From Rhizobium sp. Q54 (GTDB taxonomy: Bacteria; Pseudomonadota; Alphaproteobacteria; SMXQ01): 48,755 nucleotides of DNA. The stretch lies in contig CAMAVH010000006.1 of assembly GCA_945861615.1 (NCBI GenBank), positions 1 through 48,755 of the forward strand, written 5' to 3'. Shown piece after piece: positions 16,136 through 22,788 of the stretch (its first letter is position 1; each line of letters opens with the position of its first letter). Both the position numbers and the translations under genes were made by a program. The notes under the pieces were generated by a model, which searched no databases, was not told the DNA's origin, and was given only the letters and a program-made list of their open reading frames with translations.

Positions 16136-16975
16136 TTACGGCTCTATGACCTTGTTCTGCAGGATGCCGATGCTGCTGATCTCGACCTCGACGCTGTCGC
16201 CGGGCTTCATGAACAGCTGCGGGGTCCGCTTGACGCCGACGCCGCCCGGCGTGCCGGTGGAGATGACGTCGCCCGGGTTCAACTGCGTGAATGTGGTGAT
16301 GTAGGCGATCAGCACCGGGATCGGGAAGAGCATCAGGTCGATGCCGGTTTCCTGGACTTGCTGGCCGTTGAGGCGGGTCTTCAAGGTGAGCTTGTTGACG
16401 TCAGGAATTTCGTCCTTCGTCACCATCCAGGGACCGAAGCTGCCGGTCTTGGGATAGTTCTTGCCCGGCGTCCATTGCATCGTGTGGTACTGCCAGTCGC
16501 GCACGCTGCCGTCGTTATAGCAGCTATAGCCGGCGATGATGCTGAAGGCGTCCTTCTCGGCGATGTGGCGGCCGGATTTGCCGATGACGACGGCGAGCTC
16601 GCCTTCGTAGTCGAACTCGATGGAGTTCTTCGGCTTGACCATGACGTCGCCATGGGCAGTCTGGCTGTCGGGAAAGCGCACGAACAGCGCGGGATTGTCG
16701 GTCGGCTTGCGGCCGGTCTCTTCGCGGTGCGCTTTATAGTTCAAGCCGACGCAGATGATCTTGCCCGGGTTGGCGATCAGGGGCAGGAAGGTGACGTCGG
16801 TGACCTTCGCGTCGGGTTTTTCCTTGGCGAGATCACCAGCTTTGGACAGACCGTCCGCTTCGAGAAGCGCGCGCAGGTCGGCGTAGGGCAGGCGCTTGCC
16901 GAGATCGACGATGCCGTCGCCGACGACGACGCCGTAGCTGTCCTTGTTGTTCAGACGATAGCTGGCAAGCTTCAT
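16136..16975 (-). CDS. Fumarylacetoacetate hydrolase-family protein (second copy)
   Basis: 279 residues from MKLASYRLNNKDSYGVVVGDG. The FAH catalytic core is complete: FVRFPDSQTAHGD, the metal-binding strand IEFDYEGELAVVIGKSGRHI (about 155-174), IAGYSCYNDGSVRDWQ, and the GDVISTGTPGGVGVKRTPQ loop near the C-terminus. It sits between the dioxygenase (57 bp upstream) and the monooxygenase (7 bp downstream), so it most likely acts on the ring-fission product as a hydrolase or in a later hydratase, isomerase or decarboxylase step. These FAH subfamilies overlap in sequence and naming is uncertain. Confidence 0.9.
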   Translation of the reverse strand: MKLASYRLNNKDSYGVVVGDGIVDLGKRLPYADLRALLEADGLSKAGDLAKEKPDAKVTDVTFLPLIANPGKIICVGLNYKAHREETGRKPTDNPALFVRFPDSQTAHGDVMVKPKNSIEFDYEGELAVVIGKSGRHIAEKDAFSIIAGYSCYNDGSVRDWQYHTMQWTPGKNYPKTGSFGPWMVTKDEIPDVNKLTLKTRLNGQQVQETGIDLMLFPIPVLIAYITTFTQLNPGDVISTGTPGGVGVKRTPQLFMKPGDSVEVEISSIGILQNKVIEP

Positions 16976-17032
16976 GATGCTGGTCCCCAGATGATTGTGA
17001 TGTCGTTTAAAGACGGCGAGGCGTGCGGCGCG

Positions 17033-17917
17033 TCAGCTCCGCATCCAGGCCGAGCCCCAGGAGTTGAGCGTGCGCTGCTCGTGCGGCCACTCGCGGGTGT
17101 CCGTGTCGTGGTCGATATGCTCGATCTCGGCGGAAAGCTCGAAGGCGTTGCCGTCGGGATCGTTGAGCATGAAGAAGAGATTGTTGCCCGGACCGTGGCG
17201 GCCAGGGCCCCAGCCGATCGGCAGATGCAGCGTGGCGAGATGATCGGCCCAATCGCGGATATCGTTCCACTGCGTCGTCTCGAAGCAGAAATGGTCGAGT
17301 TTGCGCGCGCGCGAACGGAAGCAGGCGAAGCTGTGATGCTCGTCGTCGGAGCGGAAGAAGGCGGCCGTGGTGTCGCCTTCGCCGTCCTTCACGCGGTCGG
17401 ACAGGCGGAAGCCGAGGGCCTGGGTATAAAAGGCGATCATGCCCTCCATATCGTCGGTGGTGACGACGACATGCTGCAGGCGGCCGGGAAGCCTGTCCTT
17501 GTTCGGCGCGTCGGGCATGCGCGAGCCGACGCCGAAGGCGACAATATTGCCGTTGGGATCGGCGACCGCGAAAGCGCCGTCGCCGAGTAGCGGCGTCGGC
17601 GCGGGCAGGATGGCGATGCTCTGTTGTGCGAGATGGGCGCGCAGCTTGTCGAGGCGCGCGCGGTCGCCGAGCGCATAGGCGGCGTAGCCTAGCTTGCTGG
17701 CTTCGCCTTTGCCGACGACGATGCGCCGTTCGGCGCCGGCGAGCAGCTTGTCGCCGCCCGGAATATCTTTGACTGTGCCGCCGAGAACCTTGCCGTAATA
17801 GTCGAGCAGGATGTCCGGCTGCGGGCTGGTGACCTTCACATGGTCAAGGTGGGCGGGCCATAGGGGGGAACGGCTTGTCATGGCGTCATCTATCATGCTG
17901 GTTTCCGTCACAGACAT
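17033..17917 (-). CDS. Type I extradiol ring-cleavage dioxygenase (VOC superfamily)
   Basis: 294 residues made of two vicinal-oxygen-chelate modules (about 22-132 and 146-265), as in 2,3-dihydroxybiphenyl dioxygenase and catechol 2,3-dioxygenase. The three expected Fe(II)/Mn ligands are in place in the second module: His149 (LQHVVV), His209 (KLDHFCFE) and Glu260 (NAFELSAE), at nearly the same numbers as in BphC. The second-shell His195 (DEHHSF) and His241 (GRHGPGNN) are also there, so the enzyme should be active. It opens catechol-type rings next to the hydroxyl pair with O2. It is the first gene of the set with the FAH protein and the monooxygenase. Starts at M8 or M13 are possible; none has a strong ribosome site. 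Confidence 0.9.
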   Translation of the reverse strand: MSVTETSMIDDAMTSRSPLWPAHLDHVKVTSPQPDILLDYYGKVLGGTVKDIPGGDKLLAGAERRIVVGKGEASKLGYAAYALGDRARLDKLRAHLAQQSIAILPAPTPLLGDGAFAVADPNGNIVAFGVGSRMPDAPNKDRLPGRLQHVVVTTDDMEGMIAFYTQALGFRLSDRVKDGEGDTTAAFFRSDDEHHSFACFRSRARKLDHFCFETTQWNDIRDWADHLATLHLPIGWGPGRHGPGNNLFFMLNDPDGNAFELSAEIEHIDHDTDTREWPHEQRTLNSWGSAWMRS

Positions 17918-18067
17918 AGAAGAAAGCGGGCAGGGCGTCGATGCCTATTCGGCGTCGCTTCCGGCATCAATCCTGCTCGACCTTTGCTTTTTTGAGACAG
18001 TCGCTTGCAGGCCGGCGATGGTATAGTTCTGAGGCGGCAAAATCCCCTATGAAAAAGAGGAAGATGT

Positions 18068-18493
18068 ATGGCGGGTGAGGATTTGAAAACGCAAGTGCAG
18101 ACGCTGCAGAAGTCCCTGGCGCGCGAGCAATGCTATTTGTGCTGGATGCGGCCCAACGCGGCCGCGCCGCCCATGCCGGTTTCGCCTGAGGAGATGCGGC
18201 TGGTGCATCATGCCTATCTCGTCGATCTCGAGCGGCGCGGCTTGCTGTTCGGCGCGGGCCCTTTCGTGGATGAGACCGGCCAGCGCCATGGCGCCGGCCT
18301 GCTGATCATCCGCGCCAAGAGCCGGGCCGAAGCGGAGGCGATCGCTTTCGCTGAGCCCTATACCAAGGCCGGCCAGCGCCGGATGGAACTGACGCCATGG
18401 CAGCGCAACGAAGGCGTGGTGAACATGAGCCTGCGCTTTGCCGACGGCGCGCTCGAACTCGACGGCCGCAAGTACAAGCTTACGCCGGCTTAG
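18068..18493 (+). CDS. YCII-domain protein
   Basis: 141 residues with AGAGGAAG before the ATG. The central part (about 35-115) has the YCII dimeric alpha+beta-barrel pattern: RLVHHAYLVDLERRGLLFGAGPF, GAGLLIIRAKSRAEAEAIAFAEPYTKAGQRRMELTPW. The conserved His and the AEPY motif are present. YCII proteins are about 95 residues; this one has extra N- and C-terminal segments. Proposed roles in the family include muconolactone-type or dehalogenation chemistry, none of which is proved here. It is divergent from the dioxygenase operon (150 bp apart) and its stop overlaps the end of dadA by 4 bp in a convergent arrangement. Confidence 0.85.
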   Translation: MAGEDLKTQVQTLQKSLAREQCYLCWMRPNAAAPPMPVSPEEMRLVHHAYLVDLERRGLLFGAGPFVDETGQRHGAGLLIIRAKSRAEAEAIAFAEPYTKAGQRRMELTPWQRNEGVVNMSLRFADGALELDGRKYKLTPA

Positions 18494-19746
18494 TTGAAGC
18501 GCGCGGCGGTCAGGCCGCCGATCTCCACGCCCGGCGTTTGACCGCACACGAGATCGGCGGTGACGCGGCCAGAGCCGGCCGCCAGCGTCCAGCCGAGCGT
18601 GCCGTGGCCGGTGTTGAGCGTCAGGTTGCGGAACGGCGTTTTGCCGATGATCGGCGCGCCGTCCGGCGTCAGCGGGCGCAGGCCGGTCCAAAATTCCGCA
18701 CGCTCGAAATCGCCGGCATTGGGGAATAGCTCGCGCACGGTGGCGAGGATGCCTTCGGCGCGCCCCGGGGTGAGGGTATTGTTGTAGCCGGCGAATTCGG
18801 CGGTACCGGCGATGCGCAGGCGCTGACCGAGGCGGCTGTAGACCAGTTTCACGGCGTCGTCGGTGATGCTGATGCGCGGCGCGCGATGCTCGTTGCCGAC
18901 CGGCAAGGTCACCGAATAGCCCTTGGCGGGATAGACCGGAATTTTCATGCCGAGCGGCGCCAGCATTGTCGTCGAATGGCTGCCGAGCGCCAGCACATAG
19001 GCGTTGGCGGTGACCATGCCGCGGTTGGTCATCACGCCGGTGATGCGGTCGGCCATGGTCGAGAGGCGGATGATTTCGGTGTCGTAGAGGAAGCGAACGC
19101 CCATGCCGGCGCAAGCCTCGGCCAGCCGCGTGGTGAAGAGATGCGCATCGCCGCAGGAATCGTCGGGGCTGTAGAGACCGCCGGCGAAGCGCGCCTGGTC
19201 GCCGTCGAGGGCGTCGTCTATGGCGACGCATTCTTCGGTCGTCTTGGGCTCGAGGCGGCAGCCGAGCGCGCTCAACCATTCGCCGTCGCGCTTGGCGCGC
19301 TCCAGGCTCCTCTTGTCGCGGAAAATCTGCAGGATGCCGCCGCGGTTATGGTCGAATTGGATGCCGGTCTCGCCGACGATCTCGGCCATCATGTCCCGCG
19401 AATAGAGCGCCAAGCGCAGGATTTTTTCGGCATTTGCGCGCGTGCGGCCGGGCAGACAGTTGCGCAGGAAGCTGATGCCCCAGCGCCACAGGGCGGCGTC
19501 CGCCTTCAGCGGATGGAAGACGAGCGGCGCGTTGCTGCGACCGAGCCATTTACCGAGCAGGAAGGGCGCGTGGGGATTGGCCCATGGAATCGACTGGCCG
19601 GCGGACAATTGGCCGCCGTTGGCGAAACTGGTGTCCATCCCGGCGCCGGATTTGCGCTCGACGACGATCACGTCGTGACCGGCGCGCGCCAAGAAATAAG
19701 CGGTGCTCACGCCGAGCAGGCCGCCACCGAGAATAAGCGTTTTCAA
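18490..19746 (-). CDS. dadA: D-amino acid dehydrogenase small subunit-like FAD oxidoreductase
   Basis: 418 residues, the usual DadA length. The N-terminal dinucleotide fold ILGGGLLGVSTAYFLARAGHDVIVVER (5-31) is followed by TSFANGGQLSAGQSIPWANP, a hallmark of DadA. Later landmarks are GGLYSPDDSCGDAHLFTTRLAE, YPAKGYSVTLPV, GTAEFAGYNNTL and the closing TGHGTLGWTLAAGSGRVTADL. DadA oxidises D-alanine and other D-amino acids to 2-oxo acids and ammonia at the inner membrane, passing electrons to the quinone pool. No alanine racemase (dadX) or Lrp-type regulator is adjacent, so a different D-amino acid or imino acid as substrate is possible. Confidence 0.9.
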   Translation of the reverse strand: MKTLILGGGLLGVSTAYFLARAGHDVIVVERKSGAGMDTSFANGGQLSAGQSIPWANPHAPFLLGKWLGRSNAPLVFHPLKADAALWRWGISFLRNCLPGRTRANAEKILRLALYSRDMMAEIVGETGIQFDHNRGGILQIFRDKRSLERAKRDGEWLSALGCRLEPKTTEECVAIDDALDGDQARFAGGLYSPDDSCGDAHLFTTRLAEACAGMGVRFLYDTEIIRLSTMADRITGVMTNRGMVTANAYVLALGSHSTTMLAPLGMKIPVYPAKGYSVTLPVGNEHRAPRISITDDAVKLVYSRLGQRLRIAGTAEFAGYNNTLTPGRAEGILATVRELFPNAGDFERAEFWTGLRPLTPDGAPIIGKTPFRNLTLNTGHGTLGWTLAAGSGRVTADLVCGQTPGVEIGGLTAARFN

Positions 19747-19928
19747 ACTGTGGGTCCTTCGAGGCGGGGATCATCTCCGCCGACGAGCGAATTATAGCCG
19801 GTTGCGGCCTGTCACAAACCGAGAAAAACGACAAAGATCATTTCGCGTCATGAGCTTCATTGCGTTCCCGGCGCGACAGGCGCGGCCCGTCTCGCTATCC
19901 TGGCGGACGGTTTCACTCCGAGGATGCG

Positions 19929-21452
19929 ATGGTTCATACGGCGATCACCCCGACCCCCGTCATGGGATGCGAGCTGCTCAGCGTGTCGGAAATGATGCGC
20001 GCCGATGCCTTGGCTGTCGCAGGTGGAGTTCCCGGCTTGCAACTGATGGAGGCGGCCGGCAAGGCGGTCGCCGACGCCGTGCGGGCGCGCTGGCCACGCC
20101 GCAGGGTTCTCGTCCTGGCCGGCCCCGGCAACAATGGCGGTGATGGTTTTGTCGCCGCGCGCCATCTCGCAGGCGAGGGCTGGGACGTGCGCGTCGCATT
20201 ACTCGGCGAGCGCGTCAACCTCAAAGGCGATGCGGCCCATCACGCGGCGCGATGGGCCGGAAATCTCCTTCCGCTCTCACCCGACATTCTGAATGACGGC
20301 GATCTGGTCATCGACGCATTGTTCGGCGCCGGGCTGACCCGCCCTTTGAGCGGCGTGGCCGCCGCGGTCGTTAGCCAACTTGTGGCGCGCGGCATGCCTT
20401 GCCTGGCGGTCGATCTGCCGAGCGGATTGGCGGGCGACAGCGGCATTCCGCTCGGCGAGGTGGTCGTGCGCGCCACGGCGACCGTCACCTTTTTTCGCAA
20501 GAAGCCGGCCCATCTGCTGTGGCCAGGGCGCGGCCTTTGCGGCGATGTAACCTTGGCCGACATCGGGATCCCGGCCGCGGCCATCGCCGCCTTGGCGCCG
20601 CAGACCTTCGAGAATTTGCCGAGCTTGTGGCGGGCAAGATTTCCGACGCCGACCCCGACCGCTCACAAATATACGCGCGGCCATCTTGTTGTCGCCGGTG
20701 GCGCGGCGCGGCTGGCGGCGCGCGCCGGTCAGCGCGCCGGTGCGGGCATGGTGAGCGTCGCCTGTCCGCCCGAGGTTGCGGCGATCTATGCGGCGGATCT
20801 GCTTTCCGCCGTGGTCGCGCCGGTCGCCGATCTTGCCGCTTTTATCAGATTGATCGAGACGCGCCGCGTCGCGGCGGCCGTCGTCGGCCCGGGTAACGGC
20901 ATCGGCGAGGCGACGCGCGCGCAGGTCCTGGCGGTGCTGACCGCCGGAGTGCCATGCGTACTCGATGCCGACGCCTTGACGACGTTTGCCGACAACCGCC
21001 CGCAAGGACCGGGCGAATTGTTCGCGGCGATCGCAGCCTCGCCCAGTCAAGCGTTGGGGGGCGCCTGCATCCTGACGCCGCATGAGGGCGAGTTCGCCCG
21101 ACTGTTTCGCGACATCGATCCCGCGGCCGACAAGCTGACGCGGGCCCGGGCGGCGGCCAGACAGTCGGGCGCGGTGGTCGTGCTTAAGGGCTATGACAGT
21201 GTGATCGCTGCGCCGGACGGCCGAGCGGCGGTCAACGGCAACGCTCCGGCTTTCCTGGCGACGGCTGGGGCGGGCGACGTGCTGGCCGGGCTGGCGGGCG
21301 GCCTGCTCGCGCAAAGCATGCCGGCCTTCGAGGCCGCGGCGGCGGCGGTTTGGCTCCAGGGGGCGGCGGCCAGCGCCTTCGGGCCGGGCCTCATCGCCGA
21401 TGACCTGCCAGGCGAGATTCCCTTGGTTTTACGGGATTTTTTCGCGAACTGA
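19929..21452 (+). CDS. nnrD: Bifunctional NAD(P)H-hydrate epimerase / ADP-dependent dehydratase
   Basis: 507 residues from the ATG at 19929 with GAGGA before it; an in-frame start at 19860 adds an Arg-rich tail that looks non-coding. The enzyme repairs NAD(P)H damaged by hydration. The N-terminal epimerase domain (about 16-225) shows the GLQLMEAAG helix and AGPGNNGGDGFVAARHLAGEG (64-84). The C-terminal ribokinase-like dehydratase domain (about 240-500) has TRGHLVVAGG, LDADALT, ILTPHEGEFARLF, VLKGYDSVIAAPDG and the catalytic TAGAGDVLAGLAGG. Full-length fused form, also called nnr/yjeF. In many Alphaproteobacteria this gene sits just before glnB; here it does not. Confidence 0.95.
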   Translation: MVHTAITPTPVMGCELLSVSEMMRADALAVAGGVPGLQLMEAAGKAVADAVRARWPRRRVLVLAGPGNNGGDGFVAARHLAGEGWDVRVALLGERVNLKGDAAHHAARWAGNLLPLSPDILNDGDLVIDALFGAGLTRPLSGVAAAVVSQLVARGMPCLAVDLPSGLAGDSGIPLGEVVVRATATVTFFRKKPAHLLWPGRGLCGDVTLADIGIPAAAIAALAPQTFENLPSLWRARFPTPTPTAHKYTRGHLVVAGGAARLAARAGQRAGAGMVSVACPPEVAAIYAADLLSAVVAPVADLAAFIRLIETRRVAAAVVGPGNGIGEATRAQVLAVLTAGVPCVLDADALTTFADNRPQGPGELFAAIAASPSQALGGACILTPHEGEFARLFRDIDPAADKLTRARAAARQSGAVVVLKGYDSVIAAPDGRAAVNGNAPAFLATAGAGDVLAGLAGGLLAQSMPAFEAAAAAVWLQGAAASAFGPGLIADDLPGEIPLVLRDFFAN

Positions 21453-21475
21453 CCGACGTTCTATCCCATCCCGCC

Positions 21476-21484
21476 TGTGGATAA
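21476..21484 (-). promoter_or_regulatory. Perfect DnaA-box sequence
   Basis: TTATCCACA on the minus strand, identical to the E. coli R1 box and to the sequence at 4952-4960. It lies in the 199-bp gap between nnrD and the small gene at 21652, a region that turns AT-rich from about 21505. A single 9-mer proves no function, but two copies in intergenic DNA within 17 kb merit a note. Confidence 0.45.
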
Positions 21485-21651
21485 TTCAGGGATACGACTG
21501 TGGGAAAGATTGCATTTTAACTTAATTTGGAGGTAGAAGACGTTGTTATCTCAGCTACTTTTCCATTCTCCATTAACCCGTCGTTAAACCTTCTCCATTA
21601 CCGATGTAGTTCTAGGCAATTGCCTAAAACCCCAGGGGGCATCGTTCGAAG

Positions 21652-21912
21652 ATGTTGGCAAAACTTTTCAAACGAGACGAGCCGGCAATCGAAAAAGGTT
21701 GCGTCTATCGCCGTGTGCGCATGGACCGCACCGTCGAGACGGCGAAGGTGATCAGTCTCTACAAAGACTCTTTCGGCATTCCGCATGTGCGCTATCAGGT
21801 CGTGTTCGGCCGTGTCGATGGCGTGCCGCATCATGACGGCCAGCGCATGCTCTCGGTCGATGCCTTCATCCAGCAATATGGCGAGCGTATCGTTCACGCG
21901 ACGACCCACTAA
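21652..21912 (+). CDS. Small conserved-looking cytoplasmic protein, function unknown
   Basis: 86 residues, not recognised. The composition is that of a real folded protein: basic start MLAKLFKRDEPAIEKG, then alternating strand-like segments (VYRRVRMDRTVETAKVISLYKD, PHVRYQVVFGRV) and a short helix (LSVDAFIQQYGERIV). It has no signal peptide or membrane segment. The segment ETAKVISLYKDSFGIPHVRYQVVF resembles a small beta-barrel (SH3-like) fold, which is only an impression. A good terminator follows 22 bases after the stop, and the 199-bp upstream gap is AT-rich, so it is probably a monocistronic, independently regulated gene. Confidence 0.78.
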   Translation: MLAKLFKRDEPAIEKGCVYRRVRMDRTVETAKVISLYKDSFGIPHVRYQVVFGRVDGVPHHDGQRMLSVDAFIQQYGERIVHATTH

Positions 21913-21933
21913 CCCGCGCCTCATACGCCGCTC

Positions 21934-21964
21934 AAAGCCGCCGGCCTGCGCCGTGCGGCTTTTT
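21934..21964 (+). terminator. Intrinsic terminator of the 86-residue gene
   Basis: AAAGCCGC (21934-21941), a GC-rich loop, GCGGCTTT (21955-21962) and a T5 run, 22 bases after the stop codon. Confidence 0.85.
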
Positions 21965-22052
21965 CATTTTCGCATCACGATGGAAATGCTGTAAAGCCCT
22001 GAGACCGCTTTGAGTCGCGCCGTCGGGGGTGCTTCGGTTCGAGTAGGCTGCG

Positions 22053-22415
22053 ATGACGTTTAAATGTACTTGCGACGAGACGCGTACCGAGAGTGTTCGG
22101 CAGCGCCTGCTTCGCACGGCGCTGCCGTATTGTTTCTATCTCAAGCTCATGAACCGGCCGATCTTCGAGTTCGACAGCGAAGACGACATGATGCGCGCGG
22201 TGGCCGCAACCGATGGCCAATTGATCATGCTGAGCTCCCATGTGCCGCCCCGGGCCAAGGAAAAGCTGAGCCTGACAGCGGGACCAGGCGGGGCGTCGCG
22301 AATGCCAAAAGAGGCAATCTTTCGCCGGATCGGTCCGCTGTTCTCCGGCGCGTCGGCGGGGGCCAGTCTGCGGCCCGCCCGTCTTTCCAGGCAGGCGCCA
22401 GCCAAACGCGCTTGA
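22053..22415 (+). CDS. Hypothetical protein, doubtful
   Basis: 120 codons, not recognised. The middle (about 33-78, MNRPIFEFDSEDDMMRAVAATDGQLIMLSS...) has a protein-like composition, while the C-terminal 40 residues are Ala/Arg/Ser-rich and could be non-coding. The ribosome site is weak (AGTAGG); a shorter start at 22149 (MNRPIFEF) is plausible. It lies between a terminator and the tRNA-Leu promoter region, with no partner. Overlapping minus-strand ORFs of similar size exist in the same DNA but are less protein-like. It may be a decayed or recent gene. Confidence 0.42.
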   Translation: MTFKCTCDETRTESVRQRLLRTALPYCFYLKLMNRPIFEFDSEDDMMRAVAATDGQLIMLSSHVPPRAKEKLSLTAGPGGASRMPKEAIFRRIGPLFSGASAGASLRPARLSRQAPAKRA

Positions 22416-22514
22416 GCCCGTCGGCCGCCGGATAAAGCCTCAAGCCCTTGCAAAGCCTGCGCTGCGGCACGATCTATGCCCCTTCAGGCCCTGCCGGATG
22501 GCGGCTTTCTCCTG

Positions 22515-22543
22515 TTTCCCAAAGTGGACGCGGGTGCTATAGA
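22515..22543 (+). promoter_or_regulatory. Possible promoter of tRNA-Leu
   Basis: TTTCCC (22515-22520), 17-base spacer, TATAGA (22538-22543), about 85 bases before the tRNA. The -10 is good and the -35 weak. The rest of 22416-22628 shows nothing else distinct. Confidence 0.35.
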
Positions 22544-22628
22544 AACCGCCTTTCGGGTCAAGGCGATCTCGTGGTTACCCGCGGTTCCCGTCGGCTTGGC
22601 GGGTTTAGCCGCCGGACGCCGCGCGGGG

Positions 22629-22712
<84 letters not shown>

Positions 22713-22738
22713 AATGAACGCTAGCAGTCCACTTCAAG

Positions 22739-22756
22739 CGCGCCGGTTCCGGCGCG
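22739..22756 (+). repeat. Short GC hairpin between tRNA-Leu and tig
   Basis: CGCGCCGG and CCGGCGCG separated by TT: self-complementary over 18 bases. No T-run follows, so it is not a standard terminator; it may mark the 3' boundary of the tRNA transcript or sit in the tig leader. Confidence 0.4.
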
Positions 22757-22788
22757 GGTAAAAACCAGAGAACGACAGGACGATTTCC

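Noticed and set aside
22136-22470. Minus-strand ORFs of 81 and 105 codons over the doubtful gene at 22053
   Set aside because: Arg/Ala/Pro-rich with no ribosome site; the plus-strand frame is more protein-like, though itself uncertain.
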